Source: Coffea arabica
Taxonomy: Eukaryota; Streptophyta; Magnoliopsida; Gentianales; Rubiaceae
Direction of reading: 5' to 3'
NCBI RefSeq assembly: GCF_036785885.1
Contig: NC_092330.1
Location: 18,076,525-18,140,524 of the forward strand
Length of the DNA: 64,000 nt
The translations under genes and the position numbers were made by a program. The notes beneath the pieces are model-generated. The model was not told where the DNA came from. It saw only the letters and a list, made by a program, of their open reading frames with translations, and did no database searches. This document shows, one piece after another, positions 33,363 through 41,190 of this stretch. Position 1 is the stretch's first letter. Every line of letters starts with the position of its first letter.

Positions 33363-34554
33363 TTTCGGCGGGAAAGCCAACAAAAAAGGAACAGAGGCAA
33401 CCAAAAAAACTGGGTAGAAGTGAAAGTAAAAAGTTAAGCCAAAACAATAAGAGACAACAACGGAATGAAAATGAAAATGAAAATGATAGAACAAACAAAA
33501 GCGTAAAGCAACTAAAAATGCAAGATGAATAATAATAGCATAGTCAAGTAGAATAAAGCAATAAGCATGATAAGTAGAAAAATATGGGGGGAAAATAGGT
33601 AGAAAGATATGGGAGGGAAAAAAGGCAAAGGGAAAAAGGATAAAGACTATTACAAGAATTGGGATAGCGAAATCGGAGCAACACTTACAGCAGATGTAAT
33701 AGGGAACAACAGTAAAACAGCAAGAAAGCTGACCGAAGAAAGGCGCACAAGAAACAAAGGAAAGGGAAAGCTCGACTAAGAAGAAGCGGAAGCAATACAC
33801 AAAATGAAGTAGAAAAAGTAGGAAAGTAGGTTGAAATGAAAGGGAAAGAAATTCAAATGATTACCTTGCTGCTCTTGCATGCATAAGAACCCAGGAAAGC
33901 ATGTCTAAAGACGTGCAAATTGTGCATGGAGACGCCCAAAATTAATGGATTGTAGGCTGCGTATGCTGAGAGGTGAATCCGCCGACCAATAGAAGAGAAG
34001 GGGAAGGCGTCTGCTTATAATGGCTTGATTATTAATGTTTTGTTTTTTTTAGTCGACTAATCTAGCATTAGTATTAGCAGTATAATAATAAGTGCTGTTA
34101 TTATTATGATTAATAATAACTGAATAACAGTATAGATAAGACATGAATAAGAATAATTCAATTACAATATAGATAAGATAGATAATACAAGGAAATAAAA
34201 AAATGGAAAAACGAAAAAACAAGTAAAAGTAGCATGCAATAGATAAAGATAGGATTAATAATAATTTCATGACAATTTAGATAAGATAGTTCATATAAGA
34301 AAATACACAATATGGAAATGGAAAAAGGAAAATTAAATGAAAATTATAATGCAGAAGCGAAAAAAAAGATAGTGAGGCAGTAATAAGAATAGAATAAGTA
34401 AGATTAAATACGGGATAAAGGAAAAATAAAATTTAAAAAATGGACTAAATGTTTATTTTAAAGGAGGAGAGGAAAAAAAGCAGCATGGGTAGTATATTAA
34501 AAAAGAAGCAAATACTAGAAAGTGAAATAATATATAAAAAAGAGTATAAAATTA

Positions 34555-34586
<32 letters not shown>

Positions 34587-34980
34587 GACTAAACAGAAGA
34601 TATGTATATAATATATAATAATAATATAATAATGTATAATATAAAAACAAAGGACGTTGGGAAAAAAAACAGCATGAGTATTAAAAAAAAGGAAATAATG
34701 GATGGTGACCAATTTGAGTTGAAGCGGGAAAAAAATTAAAAAATAGAGAATATAGGTGGTGCATGAATGACGGAGGAGCAAAAACGAAACAACCCATATT
34801 TGCAATGGGATTTGCATGGGCACGTGATTTGCACACGAGTAGGAGGACGAAAGACCACCAACAATCCAAGCAGCATTCCCACTTTATATAAAGTTCTTTA
34901 TATACAATACTTCCAAAGTTAAAAACCAAAAAGAATTGCCAACTTACAATTTGAACATACTCAGGAAAGGGGTCAGGAAC
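33363..34980. other. Purine-rich then AT-rich noncoding DNA
   Basis: The plus strand is strongly A/G-biased to about 33880, which creates long antisense ORFs of hydrophobic composition that I do not accept as genes. From 34030 the DNA is AT-rich with short repeats of AGATAAGATAG type and an (AT)n microsatellite at 34555-34579. No gene is seen. Confidence 0.6.
34555..34579. repeat. (AT)n microsatellite
   Basis: An uninterrupted AT dinucleotide run of about 24 bases, followed by more AT-only sequence. Confidence 0.9.
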
Positions 34981-34986
34981 CTGCAT

Positions 34987-35232
34987 TCCTGCAAGTGTCT
35001 TTATTTTTTTTTTTTTGATAATCCGGAACATGTCCTGACCCGAACCCTTTGGACCCGAGCCGGCACACCAAACTAAAGGGAAGCCGATAACCCCATACAA
35101 CTTTTCCGGGCGAGTCAGGATGTGCAACGCAGCGAGTACGAATCGAACCCCGATCAATGAGAAAACCAACAACTCAAGGCCGACGCCTCAATTACTGCGC
35201 CATATGCCCTGGGGGCTCCTGCAAGTGTCTTT
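34987..35232 (-). mobile_element. tRNA-derived SINE with 16-bp target-site duplication
   Basis: TCCTGCAAGTGTCTTT is repeated exactly at 34987-35002 and 35217-35232. Between them is a 214-bp element whose left end is a run of T (the poly(A) tail on the minus strand, 35004-35016). At its other end the minus strand carries a box A-like TGGCGCAGTAATTGAGG and a box B-like GGGGTTCGATTCG at normal tRNA spacing. This is the anatomy of a tRNA-derived SINE: an internal Pol III promoter at the 5' end, a nonspecific body, a poly(A) tail and a LINE-type duplication. The identical duplications indicate a recent insertion. Confidence 0.9.
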
Positions 35233-35559
35233 GGATTCTTGAATTGCTAATCATGTGTTTGACTTTGATGTGAGCCTGTATTGCAATATTTGTGTGAGTG
35301 GGAAATTGGGGTCCGATTAGCTAAAAATTTAAAAGGGCCTAGATGAGGAAAACGAGTCAAAAGAAGGAAATTGTAGTGAAGTTGACAAAAACAAGGATGT
35401 GATATTTATTTTTTGCAAATTTCTCTATTCACTCCAAGTGATTGCATTATCCTTTTGTTTTAATTACCCTATATTTTTTTAAAAGAAAAATATTTTTTCC
35501 ATCTCTGATGTTACCCAACTTTGTTTGCTCCAAATGATAATAAATTTGTGGATACAAGT
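35233..35559. other. Intergenic DNA without recognised features
   Basis: AT-rich sequence between the SINE and the PPR-like remnant. I see no ORF of note and no repeat. Confidence 0.5.
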
Positions 35560-35619
35560 AGGATAAACTTCAGGCTTTCTCTATTCAATCTGTGTTTTTG
35601 GTTCAGACAATGCACAAAC
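35560..35619 (+). pseudogene. PPR-gene 5' end-like remnant, split by the Copia insertion (continues 40703-40722)
   Basis: Reading 35560-35619 and then 40708-40722 across the Copia gives RINFRLSLFNLCFWFRQCTN followed by LATCP. The PPR gene at 41191 starts MIKYRLCSTNLCFLLRQSRN followed by LASCP. About 14 of 25 positions are identical, and the DNA is visibly similar over about 75 bp. The codon in the start position is AGG instead of ATG. Similarity ends at the point where the PPR gene reads CTGCAG. The resemblance to a mitochondrial-type presequence is an inference. Confidence 0.6.
35615..35619. repeat. Target-site duplication CAAAC (left) of the young Copia
   Basis: CAAAC precedes the 5' LTR and is repeated at 40703-40707 after the 3' LTR. 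Confidence 0.92.
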
Positions 35620-36129
35620 TGTTGTAAAATATATAGTATTTCAAAAATATTCTTTGTCCCACATCGGAAAAATGAGAAGTATTATTTCTCTGTCCCACAT
35701 TGTCAAGTGAGAAGGGTTGCAGTCTTTGTCCCACATCGGAAGTGAGAAGGGTTGCACCTCACTCTGAAGTCTATAAATAGGATCCACTTCTCCCTCAGAA
35801 AATCAGCCCAGCAGCTTCAGTTAATATCTTTTGATAGCTGCTCTATCTCTCTCTCTCTCTTTCTTTTATTTTTTGTTAGTTGATATCTTTCTGATAATTC
35901 TGTTCTCATCTTCCTTTTTATATATATATATCTGCTGGTTTTAATTTGCTAGTTCTGGTCCTTCTAGTTTGCAACAAGAAGAAAGGTTGTCTTTCTTGTT
36001 CGCAATAAATAGAAGAAGGCTTGTTTAATCCTGGGGAAATATTTCAATACTCTGAAATAGTTTCTTAGGACAGTGCTACGCACGACTCAAGCAGATAGTG
36101 TTAACATTGTTGTAGCCATTTATCCAACA
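35620..36129 (+). repeat. Copia 5' LTR
   Basis: This 510-bp LTR begins with three 36-bp tandem units, each with a GTCCCACAT core, followed by a TATA box, a CT-rich stretch and an (AT)n tract. It ends CCAACA at 36129. Confidence 0.95.
35656..35779 (+). promoter_or_regulatory. Promoter of the Copia LTR: three snRNA-USE-like boxes and a TATA box
   Basis: GTCCCACATCG at 35656-35666, GTCCCACATTG at 35692-35702 and GTCCCACATCG at 35728-35738 are spaced exactly 36 bp apart. TATAAATA lies at 35772-35779, 33 bp after the last box. The plant snRNA upstream sequence element is RTCCCACATCG. In Pol II-type snRNA genes it sits about 33-34 bp before the TATA box, against about 10 bp less in Pol III types. 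The same arrangement is at 40229-40352 in the 3' LTR. Transcription would be expected to start near 35800. Use as a real promoter is inferred from position and motif. Confidence 0.75.
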
Positions 36130-36143
36130 ATCTAAGAAACTAT
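36057..36143 (+). other. Inverted repeat joining the LTR and the primer-site position: candidate self-priming structure
   Basis: ATAGTTTCTTAG (36057-36068, inside the LTR) is the exact reverse complement of CTAAGAAACTAT (36132-36143), which starts two bases after the LTR. The pair at 36069/36131 could add a G-U. The loop is about 63 nt. If RNA were cut after 36068, its 3' end would sit on the primer site and point into U5, the geometry needed to start minus-strand DNA. The 3' part overlaps the gag ATG at 36142. This is the sequence; self-priming is inference. Confidence 0.6.
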
Positions 36144-39100
36144 GGCATCTGACAATGTTAGCACCCCACAGTCTTCATCAGCAACTGTTGCAGTGGCACT
36201 ACCATTCGCCAAGCCCTTCCCAGATGTATCCAAAATCGAAATTTTCGTCAATGAAAATTTTAAAAGATGGCAAGAACGTGTCTACTCTCTACTCGACATA
36301 CATGGAGTGGCCTATGCACTGACGGAATCTCAACCTGCTGCCACCATAGATGTCAAGACACAAGAGTCGTGGAAATATGCCAATAAGGTATGTCGAAATA
36401 CTATTTTACAAACACTTTTAAATGAATTATTTGATGTGTATTGTAGCTATGTGCAAGCCAATAAGTCCCAATATAATAGACCAAAAAATCCCAATTACAA
36501 GTCTAATATTCCCAACTTTAAGAAAAAGAAAGGCAATTGCCATTATTGTAGAAAATCAGAACATTATGCTGCCCTGTATAGATACAATAAAGGTGACAAA
36601 GCAAATGGTAATCCTCCTAAGGTTAATTTAACCGAAAGAGATGAAATAATTATTGCAGTCATCTCTCAAGTGAACATTGCAACTAATATTAAAGAATGGG
36701 TGGTAGACTCTGGGGCTACTCGGCACATATGTGCAAATCGAGAAGCGTTTTCCTCCTATACTTCAATAGGGGATGATGAAAAAGTAGTCTACCTTGCAGA
36801 CTCACGAACTGCTAAAGTTCTTGGTAAGGGTAAAGTGTTCTTGAAACTCACTTCAGGAAAAACTTTGGCCCTTAATGATGTGCTGCATGTTCCAAATATT
36901 CGGGCAAATCTTGTTTCTGTAGCTTTGCTTGGAAAAGTTGGGGTGAAAGTGTCATTCGAATCTGATAAGATCATAATGACCAAAAATAATATATTTGTGG
37001 GCAAGGGCTATTGTAATCAGGGACTTTTTGTACTTAATATTTCCAATGTGATCAATGAAAATGCATCTTCTTCTGCTTATATTGTTGATTCCATTTCTTT
37101 ATGGCATGCTAGATTAGGACATGTTAATATTGGTTATATAAAGAAAATGCAATCATGTGGCCTAATTTCTGGTATTAATGATAATATGGACAAATGTGAA
37201 ATATGTGCAGAAGCTAAAATAACAAAGAAAAGTTGTATAACTGTCCATAGAGAAACTGAATTATTAAATTTAATTCATACTGATTTAGGTGATTTAAAAC
37301 AAACAATGACTAGAGGTGGGAAAAGGTATTATGTCACATTTATAGATGACTATTCTAGATATACCAAAGTTTATTTACTTAGAAATAAAGATGATGCTTA
37401 TAATGCCTTTTTATCCTATAAGTCTGAAGTAGAAAATCAACTTAATAAAAGGATAAAAAGAATTAGATCAGATAGGGGTGGAGAATATTTAACTTTAGAT
37501 AACTTTTGTGAACAGGAAGGCATAATACATGAAATAACTCCACCTTATTCACCAGAATCTAATGGAGTAGCTGAAAGGAAAAATAGAACGTTGAAAGAAA
37601 TGATGAACTCTATGTTAATTAGTTCTCATGCTCCAGATAATTTATGGGGAGAAGCTATATTATCTGCATGTCACTTACAAAATAGAATCCCACATAAAAA
37701 GACTGGCAAAACACCTTATGAGTTATGGAAAAATTATAAACCAAATTTGAAATATTTAAAAGTTTGGGGGTGTCTTGCTAAAGTCTTGTTGCCTGAACCT
37801 AAGAAAAGGAAAATAGGTTCTAAAACTTCTGATTGTATGTTTATTGGATATGCTGAACATAGTGCTGCATATAGATTTCTTGTGTTAAGAAGTGATATAC
37901 TTGATTGTAATACAATTATTGAGACAAAGAATGCAGAATTTTTTGAACATATTTTTCCACTGTCTAGTAAAATTTCTCATGCACCGGTTGAAATAAATAA
38001 GGAAATTATTCCAATTGAGGAATTAAGAAGGAGCAAAAGGCCAAGAAAAGAATTTTCATTTGGAAAAGATTTCCAAACCTTTCTTGTTGATAATGATCCT
38101 TTAACATACTCCGATGCTATTTCTTCTCCTGAGTGTAAATTTTGGAAAGAAGCAATTAAATCTGAAATTGATTCTATCTTGTCAAATAAAACTTGGATTT
38201 TGGTAGACTTACCTCCTGGTGCAAAACCTATTGGTTGCAAATGGATTTTTAAAAGAAAATATAACTCTGATGGCTCTATAGAAAAGTACAAAGCTCGTTT
38301 AGTAGCAAAAGGATTTTCTCAAAAACAAAATATTGACTATTTTGATACATTTGCACCAGTAACTAGAATTGCGTGTATTCGAGTTTTATTTGCTTTAGCT
38401 TCTATCCATAAACTTGTTATTCATCAAATGGATGTCAAAACAGCCTTTTTAAATGGTGACTTAGAAGAAGAAATTTATATGTTTCAACCTGAGGGATGTA
38501 TTGTATCTGGACAAGAAAATAAGGTTTGTAAACTAATTAAATCTCTTTATGGCCTAAAACAAGCTCCTAAACAGTGGCATGAGAAATTTGATCAAGTATT
38601 GATGAAAGATGGATTTTCGTCTGTAGAAGTGGATAAATGTGTATATGTCAAAAATATAAATGATCAATATGTGATAATCAGTTTATATGTGGATGACATG
38701 CTTATATTTGGTACTAGTCTAGATATTGTAAATAGTACTAAATATTTTTTGTCTTCTAATTTTGATATGAAAGATTTGGGTGAAGCCAAAATAATATTGG
38801 GTGTTAAAATCATAAGGAAAGGTGATGGTATAATGTTGTCACAAGAACATTATACAGAAAGACTTCTTAGGAAGTTTGAAAATTATGATGTGACACCTGT
38901 GAGTACTCCTTATGATGCTAACACTCAATTAAAGAAAAATAATGGTGGCCCAATTGCTCAGTCTAAATATGCTCAGATTATTGGGAGTCTGATGCATCTG
39001 ATGAATTTTACTAGACCTGATATAGCTTATGCTGTATGTCGACTGAGTAGATATACTCATAATCCCAACCGTGAGCATTGGTTTGCATTAGTCAGACTAA

Positions 39101-39642
39101 TGAAATATTTGAGAGGTACCATGAATTTTGGTATCCTGTATAGTGGATTTCCCACTGTATTAGAAGGTTACAGTGATGCTAATTGGATCTCTGATTCAAA
39201 TGATACGAAATCCACTAGTGGTTATGTGTACACCCTTGGTGGTGGTGCAATAGCATGGAAATCTGCTAGACAGACAATCATTGCTAGATCAACAATGGAG
39301 TCAGAGTTTGTAGCTCTGGAACTGACAGGGACTGAGGCCGAGTGGTTGAGAAATTTCTTAGCTAATATTCCTTCAACTAAGGATTTGTTGCCTCCTGTGT
39401 CCATACATTGTGACTGTCAAGCAGCGATTGCCATAGCTAAAAATAAATCGTATAATTGTAAAAGTCGACACATGAGATTGAGACATGATGTCGTAAAGCA
39501 GCTGTTTAGAGATGGAATTATTTCCATTGATTATGTAAAGTCAGAGTTGAATTTGGCCGATCCTCTGACTAAACCCGTAGGAAGAAAATTGATTCTTCAA
39601 ACTACGAAAGAAATGGGACTTCGACCAACAAGTTGTCAATAG
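36142..39642 (+). CDS. Copia gag-pol polyprotein, pol intact, gag shortened
   Basis: ATG at 36142; 1166 codons to TAG. Gag (residues 1 to about 165) starts well but jumps at about residue 103 ([18 protein letters not shown]) and lacks the middle of the usual gag domain. Its zinc knuckle, near 133-146, reads [14 protein letters not shown], with Tyr in place of the last Cys. Protease: [10 protein letters not shown] (about 187). Integrase: HHCC near 320-355, Asp in HTDLGDL, Asp in IDDYSRYT and Glu in [10 protein letters not shown] (about 378, 401, 473). [15 protein letters not shown] to YVDDMLIFG (about 848). RNase H: GYSDANW (about 1009) and [10 protein letters not shown]. Enzymes look complete. 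With one LTR mismatch, the gag changes probably existed when it last moved, so it may have relied on gag from a relative. Confidence 0.95.
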   Translation: MASDNVSTPQSSSATVAVALPFAKPFPDVSKIEIFVNENFKRWQERVYSLLDIHGVAYALTESQPAATIDVKTQESWKYANKVCRNTILQTLLNELFDVYCSYVQANKSQYNRPKNPNYKSNIPNFKKKKGNCHYCRKSEHYAALYRYNKGDKANGNPPKVNLTERDEIIIAVISQVNIATNIKEWVVDSGATRHICANREAFSSYTSIGDDEKVVYLADSRTAKVLGKGKVFLKLTSGKTLALNDVLHVPNIRANLVSVALLGKVGVKVSFESDKIIMTKNNIFVGKGYCNQGLFVLNISNVINENASSSAYIVDSISLWHARLGHVNIGYIKKMQSCGLISGINDNMDKCEICAEAKITKKSCITVHRETELLNLIHTDLGDLKQTMTRGGKRYYVTFIDDYSRYTKVYLLRNKDDAYNAFLSYKSEVENQLNKRIKRIRSDRGGEYLTLDNFCEQEGIIHEITPPYSPESNGVAERKNRTLKEMMNSMLISSHAPDNLWGEAILSACHLQNRIPHKKTGKTPYELWKNYKPNLKYLKVWGCLAKVLLPEPKKRKIGSKTSDCMFIGYAEHSAAYRFLVLRSDILDCNTIIETKNAEFFEHIFPLSSKISHAPVEINKEIIPIEELRRSKRPRKEFSFGKDFQTFLVDNDPLTYSDAISSPECKFWKEAIKSEIDSILSNKTWILVDLPPGAKPIGCKWIFKRKYNSDGSIEKYKARLVAKGFSQKQNIDYFDTFAPVTRIACIRVLFALASIHKLVIHQMDVKTAFLNGDLEEEIYMFQPEGCIVSGQENKVCKLIKSLYGLKQAPKQWHEKFDQVLMKDGFSSVEVDKCVYVKNINDQYVIISLYVDDMLIFGTSLDIVNSTKYFLSSNFDMKDLGEAKIILGVKIIRKGDGIMLSQEHYTERLLRKFENYDVTPVSTPYDANTQLKKNNGGPIAQSKYAQIIGSLMHLMNFTRPDIAYAVCRLSRYTHNPNREHWFALVRLMKYLRGTMNFGILYSGFPTVLEGYSDANWISDSNDTKSTSGYVYTLGGGAIAWKSARQTIIARSTMESEFVALELTGTEAEWLRNFLANIPSTKDLLPPVSIHCDCQAAIAIAKNKSYNCKSRHMRLRHDVVKQLFRDGIISIDYVKSELNLADPLTKPVGRKLILQTTKEMGLRPTSCQ

Positions 39643-40192
39643 AGACGGTAACCCAACCTATGTGATTGGTGATCCCATGAAGTAGGTTCATATGGGTAAT
39701 AACAAGTCAATATTGATAATAAAGCACTTCAAATTTAAGTCCCTCTAGAGATAAGTGCTTTGAGTAATTGTGAGGATGAGTTAAAACTCTTAATGAATTC
39801 ATATCCCATTAGGGAGGTGTAGTTAAAGCAATACACACTTGATGAATTCACCTATATGAGAGTGGAGTGGGGCCGCTCCTATAAGATTCATTGGTCAAAT
39901 CTTTAGAGCTCTCATGAATAACCAGGCAGGCGCACGGCCAAAAAGCGCAAAATCGCGTTAACAGCAAATTATGGGTTGTAATGTGATTGATAAAATCTCT
40001 GTCATACATCAAGAGTTATTGGTTCATAGAAATTTATATTTCACCAATAATTCTGTAGATCATGTTTTATCAATCTATGTTTGGTTCATAGTCCAAAAGA
40101 CACCAATCTAATTACATTTCAACCAAATCCAGCAGAGTACTTTTAAAATTCTTCCTTTATCCAAAGAATTTTTTTTGAAATAGGTGGGAGAT
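39643..40192 (+). other. Copia 3' untranslated region with polypurine tract
   Basis: About 550 bp without an ORF after the pol stop. It ends in GGTGGGAGAT, the polypurine tract, directly before the 3' LTR at 40193. Confidence 0.75.
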
Positions 40193-40702
40193 TGTTGTAA
40201 AATATATAGTATTTCAAAAATATTCTTTGTCCCACATCGGAAAAATGAGAAGTATTATTTCTCTGTCCCACATTGTCAAGTGAGAAGGGTTGCAGTCTTT
40301 GTCCCACATCGGAAGTGAGAAGGGTTGCACCTCACTCTGAAGTCTATAAATAGGATCCACTTCTCCCTCAGAAAATCACCCCAGCAGCTTCAGTTAATAT
40401 CTTTTGATAGCTGCTCTATCTCTCTCTCTCTCTTTCTTTTATTTTTTGTTAGTTGATATCTTTCTGATAATTCTGTTCTCATCTTCCTTTTTATATATAT
40501 ATATCTGCTGGTTTTAATTTGCTAGTTCTGGTCCTTCTAGTTTGCAACAAGAAGAAAGGTTGTCTTTCTTGTTCGCAATAAATAGAAGAAGGCTTGTTTA
40601 ATCCTGGGGAAATATTTCAATACTCTGAAATAGTTTCTTAGGACAGTGCTACGCACGACTCAAGCAGATAGTGTTAACATTGTTGTAGCCATTTATCCAA
40701 CA
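40193..40702 (+). repeat. Copia 3' LTR
   Basis: This 510-bp LTR matches 35620-36129 except at 40379. It contains the same triple GTCCCACAT units (40229, 40265, 40301) and TATAAATA at 40345-40352, so it could drive outward transcription toward the PPR gene 490 bp downstream. Confidence 0.95.
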
Positions 40703-40722
40703 CAAACTTGGCAACTTGCCCC
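40703..40722 (+). pseudogene. Second part of the PPR-like remnant, with right CAAAC duplication
   Basis: CAAAC (40703-40707) is the target duplication. TTGGCAACTTGCCCC continues the remnant interrupted at 35619 and matches TTGGCATCTTGCCCT in the PPR gene (41251-41265). Confidence 0.6.
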
Positions 40723-41190
40723 CAATTTTATACACGGATTATCTTCCCCAGATTAGAAATAAAAAAATTAAATAGATACTGTCAATATCATTAATTACAA
40801 TAATTACTAGTAATTATAATGACTAAGAAAATGTTCCCAAAACAGAAAAACAATTGAAGAGACCAGAAAAGATTTCAAAACAATAGCCAAATCCAAACTC
40901 GGCCGTTTCTTCCCCGCCATAACCGTACGACCCTAAAACCCTTGCTAAATCCTCCTATCCCCTTCCAACCTAGGAAAAAGCCCAACCACTTTGGTCCCCA
41001 AATTCGCGCAATTCAGCGTATTCTTCACCTGGGTTTATGTCAATTTTGTTGGTATTCTCTTTTTACTTGTGGCAATTGCTCAATCTTATTGTTACTTGGA
41101 TTTATCGTTTTGGAAAAAGAAATCATTTCTGTCTCCGATTTTTGTCCCAATTTAATTACTGCAAAAGATAGTACATGGTTGATTTTAAGC
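40723..41190 (+). promoter_or_regulatory. Upstream region and probable 5' UTR of the PPR gene
   Basis: The sequence is AT-rich to about 40900, then CCCTAAAACCCTTGC at about 40931 (telo-box-like, common in promoters of plant housekeeping and organellar genes) and a CT-rich run. The frame of the PPR protein stays open upstream to 40942 but has no ATG before 41191, so this part is taken as untranslated. No clear TATA box. Confidence 0.5.

Larger units (their letters stand above)
35620..40702 (+). mobile_element. Young complete Copia retrotransposon
   Basis: Two 510-bp LTRs with TGTTG...CAACA ends differ at one base (G at 35806, C at 40379). They bound a single 1166-codon gag-pol ORF, and both outer sides carry CAAAC. 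The insertion is therefore very recent. The polypurine tract GGTGGGAGAT precedes the 3' LTR. No TGGTATCAGAGC primer site is present after the 5' LTR; gag starts only 12 bases inside. The gag region is shortened. I did not assign a Copia lineage. Confidence 0.95.

Noticed and set aside
33156..33800. 214-codon hydrophobic minus-strand ORF
   Set aside because: Opposite strand of a long A/G-rich stretch. Its Phe/Leu/Cys/Ser-rich make-up follows from base bias, and part of it lies in a tandem duplication.
34515..35172. Minus-strand ORFs of 102 and 163 codons
   Set aside because: They cover an AT microsatellite and the SINE; no conserved protein features.
34987..35232. A tRNA gene
   Set aside because: Box A and box B are present but no cloverleaf, and there is a poly(A) tail and target duplication, so it is a SINE.
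36143..36154. TGGCATCTGACA as a tRNA primer site for the young Copia
   Set aside because: It begins with TGG but is 13 bases inside, overlaps the gag start, and its complement does not fit the acceptor end of a plant tRNA I know.
40942..41190. N-terminal extension of the PPR protein from 40942
   Set aside because: There is no ATG in this open stretch (it begins TTG). The first ATG is 41191, where a presequence-like N-terminus starts.
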